64,000 nucleotides of DNA, taken from the NCBI GenBank assembly GCA_025738555.1, contig JAOVFP010000005.1, positions 1,054,001 to 1,118,000 on the forward strand. Direction: 5' to 3'. Source of the DNA: Cyathus striatus (lineage: Eukaryota > Basidiomycota > Agaricomycetes > Agaricales > Nidulariaceae). Of the stretch, positions 10,555-20,644 are shown one piece after another. The position numbers and the translations under genes are program-made. The notes beneath the pieces are model-generated. The model saw nothing but the letters and a program-made list of their open reading frames with translations, was not told where the DNA came from and did not search any database. Within the stretch, counting starts at the first letter, position 1. Each line of letters starts with the position of its first letter.

Positions 10555-12299
10555 CTATGTAACAGGAGTAGAAGGATTGGGCTTATCAGGATAATGAGTG
10601 TGAAATTCCTCTATAAGCTCTGTAGCATGTTCTACTTTGGTGGCAGCCAACCAAGTGAGTTCTTTGTTGGTTCCTTCATAACCAGTCCATCAGACTAAGT
10701 AATGAAGAGGACATTTCTTGAACTGGTGATCCAGCTTGGAGTTGCAGATCTCACTGATCTCAAACTTGATATCTCTGTTGATTTCCACAGGGGGAGGTGG
10801 AGGTATCTCTCGACCAGGGACAGTGTTTTCTACTGTGGGCTCAAGCATAGAAACGTGGAATACAGGGTGTACAGCTTGGAAATTGGAAGGGAGTCTAAGG
10901 GTGCAGGAGTGGGTACCAGTTTTGACAATGATCTTGAAGAGACTGTAATACTTTTCAGCCAATTTCTTGGAAGGGCAAGTGGTGTTAAAGAACTTAGCAC
11001 AGATGAAGGCTTTGGTTCCAACTTTGAACTCCAGGGCAGGCAAGCAACGGTTGTCTGCTCCAACCTGATAGCACTTCTGAGCAAGTGCTATTTTGGCCTT
11101 GAGATTTTCATGAAGTTCCTGGAGATCCATGGTGTAATCCCTAGCATGAATAGAGGTAACATTGCATTCAGGGTAGACTGTGATCTGTGGATGATAACCC
11201 TTATTGGTGAAGAAAGGAATAATATTAGTGGTCAAGCTCAGTGTATTGTTATATGTGAACTCAGCAATGGGAAGGAGATTGGCCCAGTTGTCCTGCTGGT
11301 AATTGCAGTAAATGTGAAGGTACTGATCTAAGACTTGGTTAATGCATTCAGTTTGTCTGTTGCCTTCAGGGTGATATCTTGAGGTAAAGTGTAGGTTGAT
11401 GTCAAGAACCTTACCAAGAGACCAGAAGAAGTGGGAGATGAACTCTGAACTACAATCAGAAGTAATGTAGCTGGGAACACCATGCTTAGAGAATATGCAT
11501 GTGACAAAGAGCTTAGTGAACTGGGCAGGGGTGATGGTGTTATGACAAGGGATGAAGATAGCTTGCTTGCTAAGGTGGTCAACAATAACTAGGATTGAAT
11601 TGTACTTATCAAATCCAGAGATGGGGAGCGTTTCAATAAAGTCCATAGAGATAGAGTGTCATGGGTGCTCCAGGATAGGGAGTTGCTTCAAGGTACTGTA
11701 GGGACAGTGACACTGTGGTTTAGACCATAAGCAGGTGGTGCAAGACTTACAATATTCCTTGACATAAGTATGGAGTCCAGGCCAAGTATATTCCCATTGA
11801 ATATTATCCAAGGTCTTGTTCTGACCAGGGTGTCCAGTGAGTAAATGGTCATGTTTGTACTGGACAACACGAAGGTGGAGAGAATCATTGTCTGGGATAT
11901 AAATCTGGTTGTCAAGGTGGAGTAAGCCATCTGAACTGACAGACCAACCATTAGTAGAATTGTGAAGGTGGATGGATGTGACAGTGTCTAGGGGTTGGGT
12001 AGTGAGGATGTTGTGGTGGAGTTGCTCAACATCCATGATGATGCTGGCACAGAGAACAGGATGAAGGAGTGTGGTGGCATGGATAGAGGTGATGAGCTGT
12101 TCTTGGAGAAAATTGTGTGGATTGACTTTGGCATAGTCATTATTCCCCCCTTTATGGTAGACGTCCCATCATCTAGTTAAAGCGTCAGGTTTTGCACCAA
12201 GTTTCCCCAGGTGGAAACAAATAACCAGAGTGAACTGAGATAGGTACTCTGACCAATGAGCCTGGTGACAAGTGAGAATCTTGGTGGTGGAGAAATACT
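10555..12299 (-). pseudogene. Ty3/gypsy pol 3' part: RNase H end, integrase, chromodomain
   Basis: From right to left: the end of RNase H (KYFSTTKILTCHQAHWSEYL, KLGAKPDALT); the integrase HHCC zinc domain (HDHLLTGHPGQNKTLDNIQW, CKSCTTC); the catalytic core (MDFIETLPISGFDKYNSILV, HGVPSYITSD, NRQTECINQ); the GPY-like region (HPVFHVSMLEP); and a chromodomain (FKKCPLHYLV, stop, WTGYEGTNKELTWLAATKV) ending at 10555. Chromodomains steer integration towards marked chromatin in chromoviruses. Stops at 12169-12171 and 10690-10692 sit where related proteins have Arg before Trp, so both look like CGA to TGA. Another stop near 11657 precedes the integrase core. Integrase is otherwise well preserved. Confidence 0.9.
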
Positions 12300-13361
12300 T
12301 GATACGCCTGACGGACGTACAACGTATATAAGCATATTTTTGCGATATCTACATAATATAAATCACTCACTTGTGATCACAATTGGATTACCTAAGCGTT
12401 GGAGTGAGGTCCGAACTGCCAACGATTGTGCTATTTATAGTCACCACCACTAAGGACATAGTAAACAGATCTGAAAGCAATAGTGATTATAATAAGGGAT
12501 TAGCAGGAAAGCGTGTATATAGAACCCCAATGGCACTTGATCCACCATAAGCGCGCGGTAACGCGACGCGTCCAGGTCACGGGATGGTTCCGGCAGCACA
12601 ACTTACCCAAAGAAGCCGACAGTGTCAAGGCGCCCATCAAGCGCCAACAGCCATTGCCGCTACTCTGGACTCAACCCAGATCGGTCCTCGGCATCTTGCA
12701 AATGAGATCTCACCCTGATCTACCGATCAAAGTGAACGGACCATATACCTGAAGCCGTGGTTGCTGATGGTTCTATCTTTAGGCCCACGACGCGACGGGG
12801 CGTCTAAACACGTGCATCAGCCAATAAGTGCGTCCCTATTTATCACGCGCGCCCGCCCCTTTCGAGGAGCTAAGCCCAACGCTCTCCTATCCAGACCTTT
12901 GCGCACGTCCCTCCGCCCAGCGTCATAGTTAATTACCTTATCTAGACATCTGCTATACCTGTACAGTACCTTTACAGTACCTAAGAACTCTGCTTTTCCA
13001 GTAGTATATAAGACTCGCAAACCTGCTCATGTAGAACCAAGCAATCCTGTATCGATTCCTTCTGCTATCAGTGCTATTTAGCATATTCGTGACAATCTAT
13101 TCAATTTCCGAGTGTAAAAACTCAGTGTGATCTAAGCCCTCCCAGGACCTCAAAGAAGCTTAGTTTATTATTAGTGATTACAAGTGTTATAGATTACAAG
13201 TGAATATTATAGTGTGTTCATCCCTCCCTTGCCCAGAATTACCTTGTGTATTCTGAAGATATTCCCCCGGACTCGCCCCTGCTTGATTGTTAGCAAGAGT
13301 AAGCGACGACCTTTACATAGTTTCGTAGCTATTACTCCCTAGTAACCCTCTTTGCCCTTTT
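12300..13361 (+). mobile_element. CpG-rich insertion in RNase H, probable solo LTR
   Basis: This 1062-bp block interrupts the RNase H codons between the 'VTDHKN' and 'YFSTT' segments and is flanked by ATACT (12295-12299 and 13362-13366). Removing it with one copy of ATACT restores the frame. It begins TGATACGCC, ends GCCCTTTT, and has a TATA box (TATATAAG, 13005-13012) placed as in an LTR, but the right end is not the usual CA, so the class is uncertain. It is full of CpG (GCGCGCGGTAACGCGACGCG) while the host element has lost nearly all, so it arrived later or escaped methylation. No protein is encoded. Confidence 0.8.
13005..13012 (+). promoter_or_regulatory. TATA box in the nested insertion
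   Basis: TATATAAG followed by AGACTCGCAAACCTGCTC about 30 nt before a pyrimidine-rich stretch resembles a U3/R boundary in fungal LTRs. Confidence 0.4.
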
Positions 13362-13366
13362 ATACT

Positions 13367-15268
13367 CTAAGTTTTTATGGTCAGTAACCACATCAACCAG
13401 AGTACCAGAACCTTCCAAGTAGTGTCGCCAGACATGAAAAGCTTTGAAAATAGCCAGGAGTTCCTTGTTGTCTAATTCAGTTCAGGAGCAGTGAAGGTAC
13501 AGGAATGGAATGCAATGGGGTGAATATTGCCATCATCAGCAACAATCAAGGGAGTTGCCTTGGTAGAGATGGCAGTGGCTGCATGGGCTTTGGCAGCAGA
13601 GGCTGCCTTATGACAGTTCTTGGCCTTATGACCAGCATTGCCACAGAAAAGGCAAAGCTTCTGGTCCAGGCAACATTTGCATTCCTCTGGGGTGAGTTTC
13701 CCATCAGAACCAAGCTTTCCAGTCAAGTCTGGTGCCTTGAACTGGTTCTGCTTTTGCTTGTTCTTGGGTTTCCCCAAGGATGAAGTAGAGTTGGAAGAGG
13801 CAGAAGAGGAAGAGGAGGACAAGGACTGAGTCTTGGAGGAGGAGGAAGAATTCGAAGTTGACTTCGAATTCTTATTGCCCTTGGGCTTCTCTGAAAACTT
13901 GGTAGCAGACTTGCTGTGCTTCTCCTCAATGTTGCACTCAGTGTTGTGCTCCCAATGCCTCTGGTCATATCCCTGAGTGATCCTCTTGGTTTCTGAAAGA
14001 AACTTCAGCCAGTCTTGCTCTCAATGAGAGAGAGCATCCTTCAAATGAGGACAAAGGCCATGGTAGTAAGCCAAGTTGAGGGCAGCATCGTCCCAAGGCA
14101 AGAGTGCTGCATACTTGTTAAACTTGATCTCATATGTTGTGAGATGCTGGTTATCCTCCATGTGGAGGGAGAATATGCAGATTTCAGCTTCACCAACTGG
14201 GTTGGTATGGCTGGAATGAGTCTGGAGTAGCTGAATGAAATAGCCCCATGAATCCATCCATGGCTCATAGATGTTGTCATCTAGATGAGTGGCAAACAAG
14301 TTGCTTGCCGAACCATGGAGAAAAGTCAACACATAATTGACCTTTGAGGAGTCATCCAGGTACAACTGGGGGTTGTTCCAGAACACCAAGTGGACTTGTG
14401 TGATGAAAGGTTCCAGCTTCAAGGTGTTGGAGCTGTCGAAATTGTCCAGCTGGTTAACTTTCTTCTCCCAAACAGGAGGAGGTGGTGGTGGAGGTGGTGG
14501 TGGCAGGGCAAAGTAACCTGCCACAGAGGCCACCATTTCCAGGATTTCATCCCTGGTAAAGTTGTAGTGGTGTGGTGGGTGATGGGGGTCATGATATGTG
14601 TCCCTGGAGGGAGGTCTTGAAGGAGGTTCCAAGGGAGAATTGGAGGAAGGATTAGAGGGAGGACCTCCAGGGCCATTTGGTCTGCCAGGACCATTGCCAC
14701 CAGCACCTGCCTGCTCATCATCATCCCCTTGATTGTCATCTACTTGATCATCATCTCTGAAGCCATCATCTCCAGCATTGTCTGGAGGCCTGCCATTTCC
14801 AATTTCAGCAGAATTACCAGCAGAGGTTGGTAGTGGAGGAAGTCCTCCACTCCCTGAAGCTACAGGCTGTTGGGTGGGTGGTGAATGGGATGTGGGTGTT
14901 TGCTGCTGGCATGCAGCTACACCTTCTGGAGGAAGTTGAGTATCCACTGGTTCTATGGATGCAGTGGGGACAAGGGTGGGGTCGAACAGAATGCTCAATG
15001 GGATTGGGCATGGAGCATGCAATTGATTACTGTGAACTGGCTGAAGTTCACAAGTTGCATGATGGGTGGAAGCAATTCCTCCAGATACCAGAGCACTAGC
15101 TGAGGGTGAGGTGTTCTGCCAAGAGAGAGGTGGAGCAGAGTCAACATGACAAGGTGTGTTGAGTTCATGGGCTTGCTGGGCAGCTAGACAATTGCTATGG
15201 TGCACTTCATTTTGCTGCTGTTCATGGCTCCTGGCATGCACAATCTGAGTCTGCGTGCAGGTAGCCAT
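13367..15268 (-). pseudogene. Ty3/gypsy gag fused to RNase H by internal deletion
   Basis: The likely start is the Met at 15268 (MATCTQTQIVHARSHEQQQ), because the upstream Met at 15325 is inside the LTR. A Gln/Pro/Asp-rich N-terminus is followed by a poly-Pro run, the capsid-like region (NQLDNFDSSNTLKLEPFITQ, WDDAALNLAYYHGL) and a CCHC knuckle (CLFCGNAGHKAKNC, near 13600). One TGA at 14021-14023 lies in frame between capsid and knuckle. About 20 residues after the knuckle the frame changes identity to the RT/RNase H junction (VADDGNIHPIAFHS, FTAPELN), so protease and RT have been lost. After a small frameshift the RNase H continues (LLAIFKAFHVWRHYLEGSGT) to the nested insertion. Confidence 0.85.
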
Positions 15269-15319
15269 GAGAGAAAGAAAAGTGTTATGTGAGGAATCCA
15301 AGGTGGTAGTTTTGTATAC

Positions 15320-15984
15320 TGTCATGACTGTGCCCCTAGCCTGATTTGGCAGTGGAGTACAAGAGGGTGACTGCAGAGAAACGAGGGGTGAGTAATAGAC
15401 AAAGGCAGAGAATGATAACTCAGAGGGTAGGACTTTGGCTTCAGCTTATGTGCTGCACTCCTGAGATTCCCAGCCCTGGATTTCGGAGTAAGGGCAAGCC
15501 CTTCAGAGAAGACAAGAGATGAAGGGACAAGAGATGTAACTCAAGTCAGACTGAAGTGTGAGGACGTAGTTCAATACAAAACTAAAGACTAAAGTACAAA
15601 TTGAGTGCTACTTAAATACTAGAGACTCAGAGTAAGTAAAGGCTGCTGGCCAAGGCCAGCAGAGAAGTACAGTCAGGGTAGGCATATGTAGAATAAATAC
15701 TATAACTAATTAAACATAATAAAATGTGTTGGAGAAGTGAGCATGTATGGCAGTGTAAAGTGAAACTGATAGTGGTGCACTTAAGAATAATAAGTGACTC
15801 ACTATGAGATGTAAACTACAATACTGAGGGGATAGCTCAGTGGGGTGGAAGAAAGGAAACGAAGGTAATCTATGTGCAGTAAGCAATAAGTAATATTAGG
15901 AATGTAATCAAAGTCCAGAGTAACAAAGGGAAATGGCAGAGTAAAAGACTAGAGGTCTGGAGGTAGGCAATATGGGATATGACA
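15320..15984 (-). repeat. 5' LTR of the Ty3/gypsy element
   Basis: Begins TGTCATGACTGTGCCCC and ends GATATGACA on the plus strand, pairing with 7423-8087. It keeps a few CG sites lost in the other copy (GGACGTAG, GGAAACGAAGG, TTTCGGAG). Confidence 0.95.
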
Positions 15985-15989
15985 GTTTC

Positions 15990-17710
15990 TACAGAAATGA
16001 TTTGGCCAATTTGGAATGGTAGACCAGTCTTGGGAAAGTTGTAAGAATGCTGTCAAGCTGGAGGTAACAGTGACGAACTAAGTGTGTTTGTTGGAATCAC
16101 ATTGACATTGAATATTGGGACTAGCTGTAGTTATAAATGAATGAGAATATTGAATATGATGGATTTAACTTAATAACTGAAGGAGTTTATGATAGATCTT
16201 GACACCTCAGACAGGCCTAAATTGGGTTCATATAAATATGGTACATCCCAATTTTTGTAACAATTAGAATATGCCATAAAATATGTAATGTGTCAGATGC
16301 ATTAGAAAATTCTAAATTGGGTAATACATCTGCTTATTGTTCCAATTGTTTCATGCCAATTTTACCTGTGCAACGTGAACCAAGCCTCTGAAAATTTTCT
16401 GATTGGCCTAGGAATGGATGGGGTCATGGATCTTATTGTAAATATGTTGCATGGATCAGTCAGTTTTCCTATTCTTGCACATATTCTAGATTTGCTCACA
16501 CATTGGTCAGATAACATATTTTAATAACTATTCTAATTGTTAAGTAACTTGGGTTGTACCATATTTACAGTGATCTGATCCACCCTTGTCTGAGGTGTGA
16601 GGTGAGGTTTGTCACTGGTGCCTACAAGGAATCCAATTGTCCTTATAGATTTTAGAGGTGGCCAGAGACTGGATCCAGTTAACATTTTTCATTACATTGT
16701 GATGGTGTGTTGCAAAAAGTTCTATTGTAGGAGGAGAGCCTGAGAGTGAGAGGTTCAAGATGTTGAAGGCTCTAATAAAATTGAGTGACAGTGTATATTG
16801 TGGGGGTAAATGCACACAGTAAACAATATAGTGTACAAGTTTAAATACAAAATATGTACTACATAAAAGGCATAGTTAGGAGGCATAGAAAAAATGGAAA
16901 ACACACATGAAACATATAGTGGCACAAGTGGGGATCATTGAAACATTTGAATATGAATGTCTCAGGTATTCCAAAACAGGAAGGCCAGATCAACTATTGT
17001 GTTTGAGTCTTGAGTGTTCAATGAAAGTGAAAGCAAGGTGATTATCACAATCTTCATTTAAGAGTGGAAAGTATAATGTACAATGATTTAGAGTATGTAC
17101 TAGATGATAATGTGTTGGCTTAAACCTCAACACTATCTTCTCATTCTGAGTGAGCATTGGCATCATTTACTTCATGTTCATTGTGTTTGGTTCTAGCCCT
17201 CTTGTTCTGGTGGGAAGACATGCACTATTTGGTTTTCTTTTGCTTATTGCCATGAGAGGTGATAAGAGTAGGTGTTGTGGAGGACATGATAACAGGAGGA
17301 TGAGGATGTATAGTATGGATTGATATGAGATCAACTGAATAGAGGTCATATGGGTAATTGGCAAATGACTAAGTTCAAGATTATTCATGATAGTCTCTAG
17401 ACCTTCCATCTTGAACTGATATTGAATGCTTATGCCATATCACAACAAGAAATAGAAGTACCACATCATAAGAGGGAGAAGCAAGAGTGTACATTGAGAT
17501 TAATAATGGTGAGAGAGGATTTAAGGCAAGGGAGAATGGACAGAGGGAGAGCACATGCTGGCTTAGAAGTTAGAACAGAGAAACATGACATCCTGACAGG
17601 GCATGAGGATGACAATCCTGACAGGCCCCAGCTCAATAAACAAAGACCACAGGTGATATGATGTGTTTCACCATGTAGCAGAAACAGGATCCCAATATCC
17701 TGTCATTAAA
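15990..17710. other. CpG-poor DNA without a recognisable gene
   Basis: AT-rich, CG-depleted sequence. The only structure I can support is the MITE at 16203-16597. Short frames such as that at 17167-17409 (minus) have no recognisable domain. Confidence 0.4.
16203..16597. mobile_element. probable MITE, TIR CACCTCAGACA, TGA flanks
   Basis: The left end CACCTCAGACAGGC and right end TGTCTGAGGTG are inverted, and the similarity continues inward for about 50 bp (AAATATGGTACA on both sides). TGA flanks both ends. The 395-bp interior is non-coding. The three-base duplication is short, so the call is moderate. Confidence 0.5.
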
Positions 17711-18012
17711 GCACTAGTCACACAGAACAGCCTTGTCAGGGCACAGGACATTCCAAAACCTACCAGCTTCCAGGTGTTGGGTCTTGTGTTATAGGTGTAG
17801 ATTTTTGTGGCCACATGTATCACAATAGAAGGAGGGACTAAACAAGAGAAGGGAGACGAGAGTGCATGCAGAGGGAATGAAAAATATAGACTTACAATGT
17901 TCTGTTGAGAAGAGATCTGAGTGAGAGCATGTGACTATGGGAGTGTGCATGTGAAGGTCAAAGAGTGCAACCCATTTTAGCCCAGACAGAATACCTTGCA
18001 AGCAAGGTGATT
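17711..18012. repeat. dispersed repeat, copy B
   Basis: Same unit as 3455-3741. Nearly every CG of copy A is TG or CA here (CCGCTGG to CTGTTGA, ACCGTGG to ACTATGG, CACGTG to CATGTG, CCCGGACAG to CCCAGACAG), whereas other positions are better conserved. Confidence 0.7.
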
Positions 18013-19169
18013 TCTTCTGTTCTAGACAAGTGTCCAGACCTTAATAATTGTCCAGTGTGCTGTCTTCTGAGGTCCAAAGCAATATTTATGTGTTCATGAA
18101 GATCAGTAGCTGTAAAGTCATCAGTTTTTTGATTCCTCAAAACATCAGGGGATCATGAGGCAGTTAAACCCACCCATATGTTTTCCATAGTGAGGCCATT
18201 AGGTATCAGGGCTTGATGAAAAAGAAAAGAAATTTTCAGATCTGAATCATATCCATACAGATAATGGAAAGATAAATGGCCTCACTGTTCAATGTGGCCA
18301 CACTTCAGCAAGAGACCCAGGCAGTTATGGACTTACTGTATTGCTCAGTGTTTGGCTGCAGCCTTGTTCAGCCATAGGGTGCTAAAATGAAGGTGCTTAT
18401 CATTGTTCCCCCTCTACTGGAAGCTACCATGCAGTGCCAAATATGCTAGTGGTCTGAGTCTACCTACAACTATTTACAAATTTTTTGACTACTCTGCTTT
18501 GTATGTGCAACTGTATTGTATTATATTGTACTTTGATTGATTTTTGTTATGAGTTTCAAGGTTTGAGGAAGGCACCTATCACTTTCCTACTGTTTAACAC
18601 TACTTACTACTCTGAGGCTTGGTGCACTGCTTGTGCATATTGACTTCAGATATTTGCTACATCTCTGTTATCACTCACATCACTCATCTTGTATCTACAT
18701 TAGTAGCACATTAACTGCTACTGGCATTGTAATTATCTTCTGAAATATTTTTCAATACAGAATGAGTGCAAAAATCACAACTACATGTGAATTATGGTGG
18801 ACATCACATTTAAGATTGCACATGGGGACACAACATAACTTAACATGAGCTTAACATTCAGATTTCCTCACTTTGTTCATAGGCACAAGGTTTGAGACTC
18901 AGGTAAAGTATGTTTCTTTCTCAATGCCTTAACAGTTCAGCCAAAATGGGTATCATACTCTATAATAGACAGTGTGCATGTATGTAATTGTGGAAAACAT
19001 GCTGAGTTTATTTCACTGGTACATGATGAAGCATGGGAAGCTATAAGCAGCAGTGGGCAACACTAAAATATGTAGGAAATGTTGAGGGTGAGTATTTAGC
19101 AAAGGAAATACCATGGGAATTGTTGAGAAGAGGGGTGGGCAGCAGTGAGTGGGGACTGAATATGATTAG
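18013..19169. other. non-coding, CpG-poor
   Basis: I see no ORF, TIR or LTR that can be supported in this stretch. It is AT-rich and virtually free of CG. Confidence 0.35.
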
Positions 19170-19335
19170 TGGAAGTGTGGGAAACAATGGGCAGGAAGGT
19201 TGTCATGCAGAAAATTAATAAGCAGAGGCATGGGAGACAATGAGCAGAGAGGCTGACATCAATTAAGCAACATAATTGTTAAGCAGAGGTGTGGGAAATG
19301 ATGGGCAGGAAGGTTGGCATTAATGAGAAACATAC
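19170..19335. repeat. imperfect minisatellite, GGGCAGGAAGGTTG unit
   Basis: Three imperfect units carry GTGGGAAA.AATGGGCAGGA followed by AGGTTG.CAT and AAGCAGAGG. The period is roughly 60-80 bp. It is non-coding. Confidence 0.55.
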
Positions 19336-19409
19336 TTAATTGATAAGCATATTGAGCAGGAGGGCAGGTGAGTGAAGTACATACATATTTATTTATTGAT
19401 ATAAATTGA

Positions 19410-19655
19410 GTGCTGCATGGTACATTAATGACACTGCACAGTACATCTACAACACCACATGGTACATGCATGGTACTTTACAGTACCAATTTATGATATT
19501 TTGTTCATGAATGGTACAGTACAGTACAGATTTTTGTGCACAGTATCTGCACAGTACATGATTTTTGATGTGTACAGTACTTGTATGGTACATTGTGGCA
19601 GTGCATGGTACTTTCATGGTATGCACAGTAGTTATGCACAGTACCACATTAAATA
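19410..19655. repeat. GTAC-rich dyad repeat cluster
   Basis: CATGGTAC, GCACAGTAC and ACAGTAC recur about fifteen times in 250 bp. GTAC is self-complementary, so many local hairpins form. A second cluster lies at 20755-20845, on the other side of the solo LTR, so the LTR probably landed in or next to one cluster. Confidence 0.6.
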
Positions 19656-19873
19656 AATACATGTCATTGCAATATATGAAACTTACAAATTTCTCCAAGT
19701 ACATCTTAATTCGAATTTTTGTGTTTTAATTGATGAGAAATGTTATAATTATTAGTATCATGTGTGGTAAGCTCAATTGTACAGCAGCAATACCTAATTA
19801 TATTATAAGTACACTACTATACTTAAATTCATTGGGTATAAGAGGGTAAAGATGGAAGAAGAATCTTGATAAC

Positions 19874-20639
19874 TGTTACATACTGATTCTCTTCCTGCTT
19901 AAAAATGAATGTGAAGACACCCAGAGGGTGTGGGAGAACTATAATGGAAACCCGAAGTGAGTACGGGTGCAGAAACATAGAGTGGGAGTGTGGAAAGAAC
20001 TGTGGCTTCAGCTTGTGTGCTGTGCCACCTGGATATCCCCAGGGAATGGTTCGTATTTTGAAGAAGATGATATTCAACAAAGGAAGACACTCCAGAGTAT
20101 AAGAGAAGGCTTCGCCACTACGCTAGGTAGTGGGAGAGAAACCTGAAGGAAAACCCAGAGTGGGTTTCAGAACTTAGGAGTAGGAAGATGTGTATGAGGT
20201 TTATATGAATACTGAAGACTACTTATTACATCTGGAAGACTACTTATACTAAGTAGGAACCTGTAGATACGAATGTAGAAGTATAATACAAAGGACAAGT
20301 CAAAGGAGTAAGTAAGAAATGAAGTCTGGGCAAAGCGGAGTAGGGGCACAAATGATGTGCTCAGAATGAAGAATAAGGAACTAATCTACAAAGGCCATAA
20401 TGAAATGTATAAGTAGGAATGGAAGAGTGGAGTAATAGAATGATGATGTGGTGAGGCTGTCATAAGAGAAAGTATGTATCCGGGATACCTGATGGAAAAC
20501 CCGATGGGTTCCAGGTATGTTCCCAGGCAGGAATGTCAGGAAGTATAAACCCAAAGTGGGTACATTCCAGGAATGGACCAGGTATGTTGGAAGGTCACAT
20601 GGGAACGTCGGCATGATGTATCTGGACACGGATATAACA
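19874..20639. mobile_element. solo LTR, target duplication ATAAC
   Basis: TGTTACATACTGATTCTC begins and GACACGGATATAACA ends the 766-bp unit; ATAAC directly precedes (19869-19873) and follows (20640-20644). No second LTR or internal region is present, so recombination between LTRs probably removed the rest. A short segment (GGCTTCAGCTTGTGTGCTG) resembles the Ty3 LTR at 7423, suggesting a related family. Confidence 0.85.
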
Positions 20640-20644
20640 ATAAC

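Larger units (their letters stand above)
7423..15984 (-). mobile_element. Ty3/gypsy LTR retrotransposon, protease/RT-deleted, with nested insertion
   Basis: Two 665-bp LTRs (TG...CA) lie at 7423-8087 and 15320-15984, and GTTTC is duplicated directly outside them (7418-7422 and 15985-15989). The coding order on the minus strand is gag, RNase H, integrase, chromodomain, which defines a Ty3/gypsy chromovirus-like element; the 5' LTR is therefore the right-hand one. Protease and reverse transcriptase are absent: the gag zinc knuckle runs almost directly into the RNase H segment. An antisense gene occupies 8266-10236. A 1062-bp element is inserted in RNase H. Several stops interrupt the ORFs. The element cannot move on its own. 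Without the insertion and its 5-bp duplication it is about 7.5 kb. Confidence 0.95.

Noticed and set aside
15269..15325. Gag start at the ATG at 15325
   Set aside because: That codon lies inside the LTR (which begins at 15320), so the next Met at 15268 is preferred.
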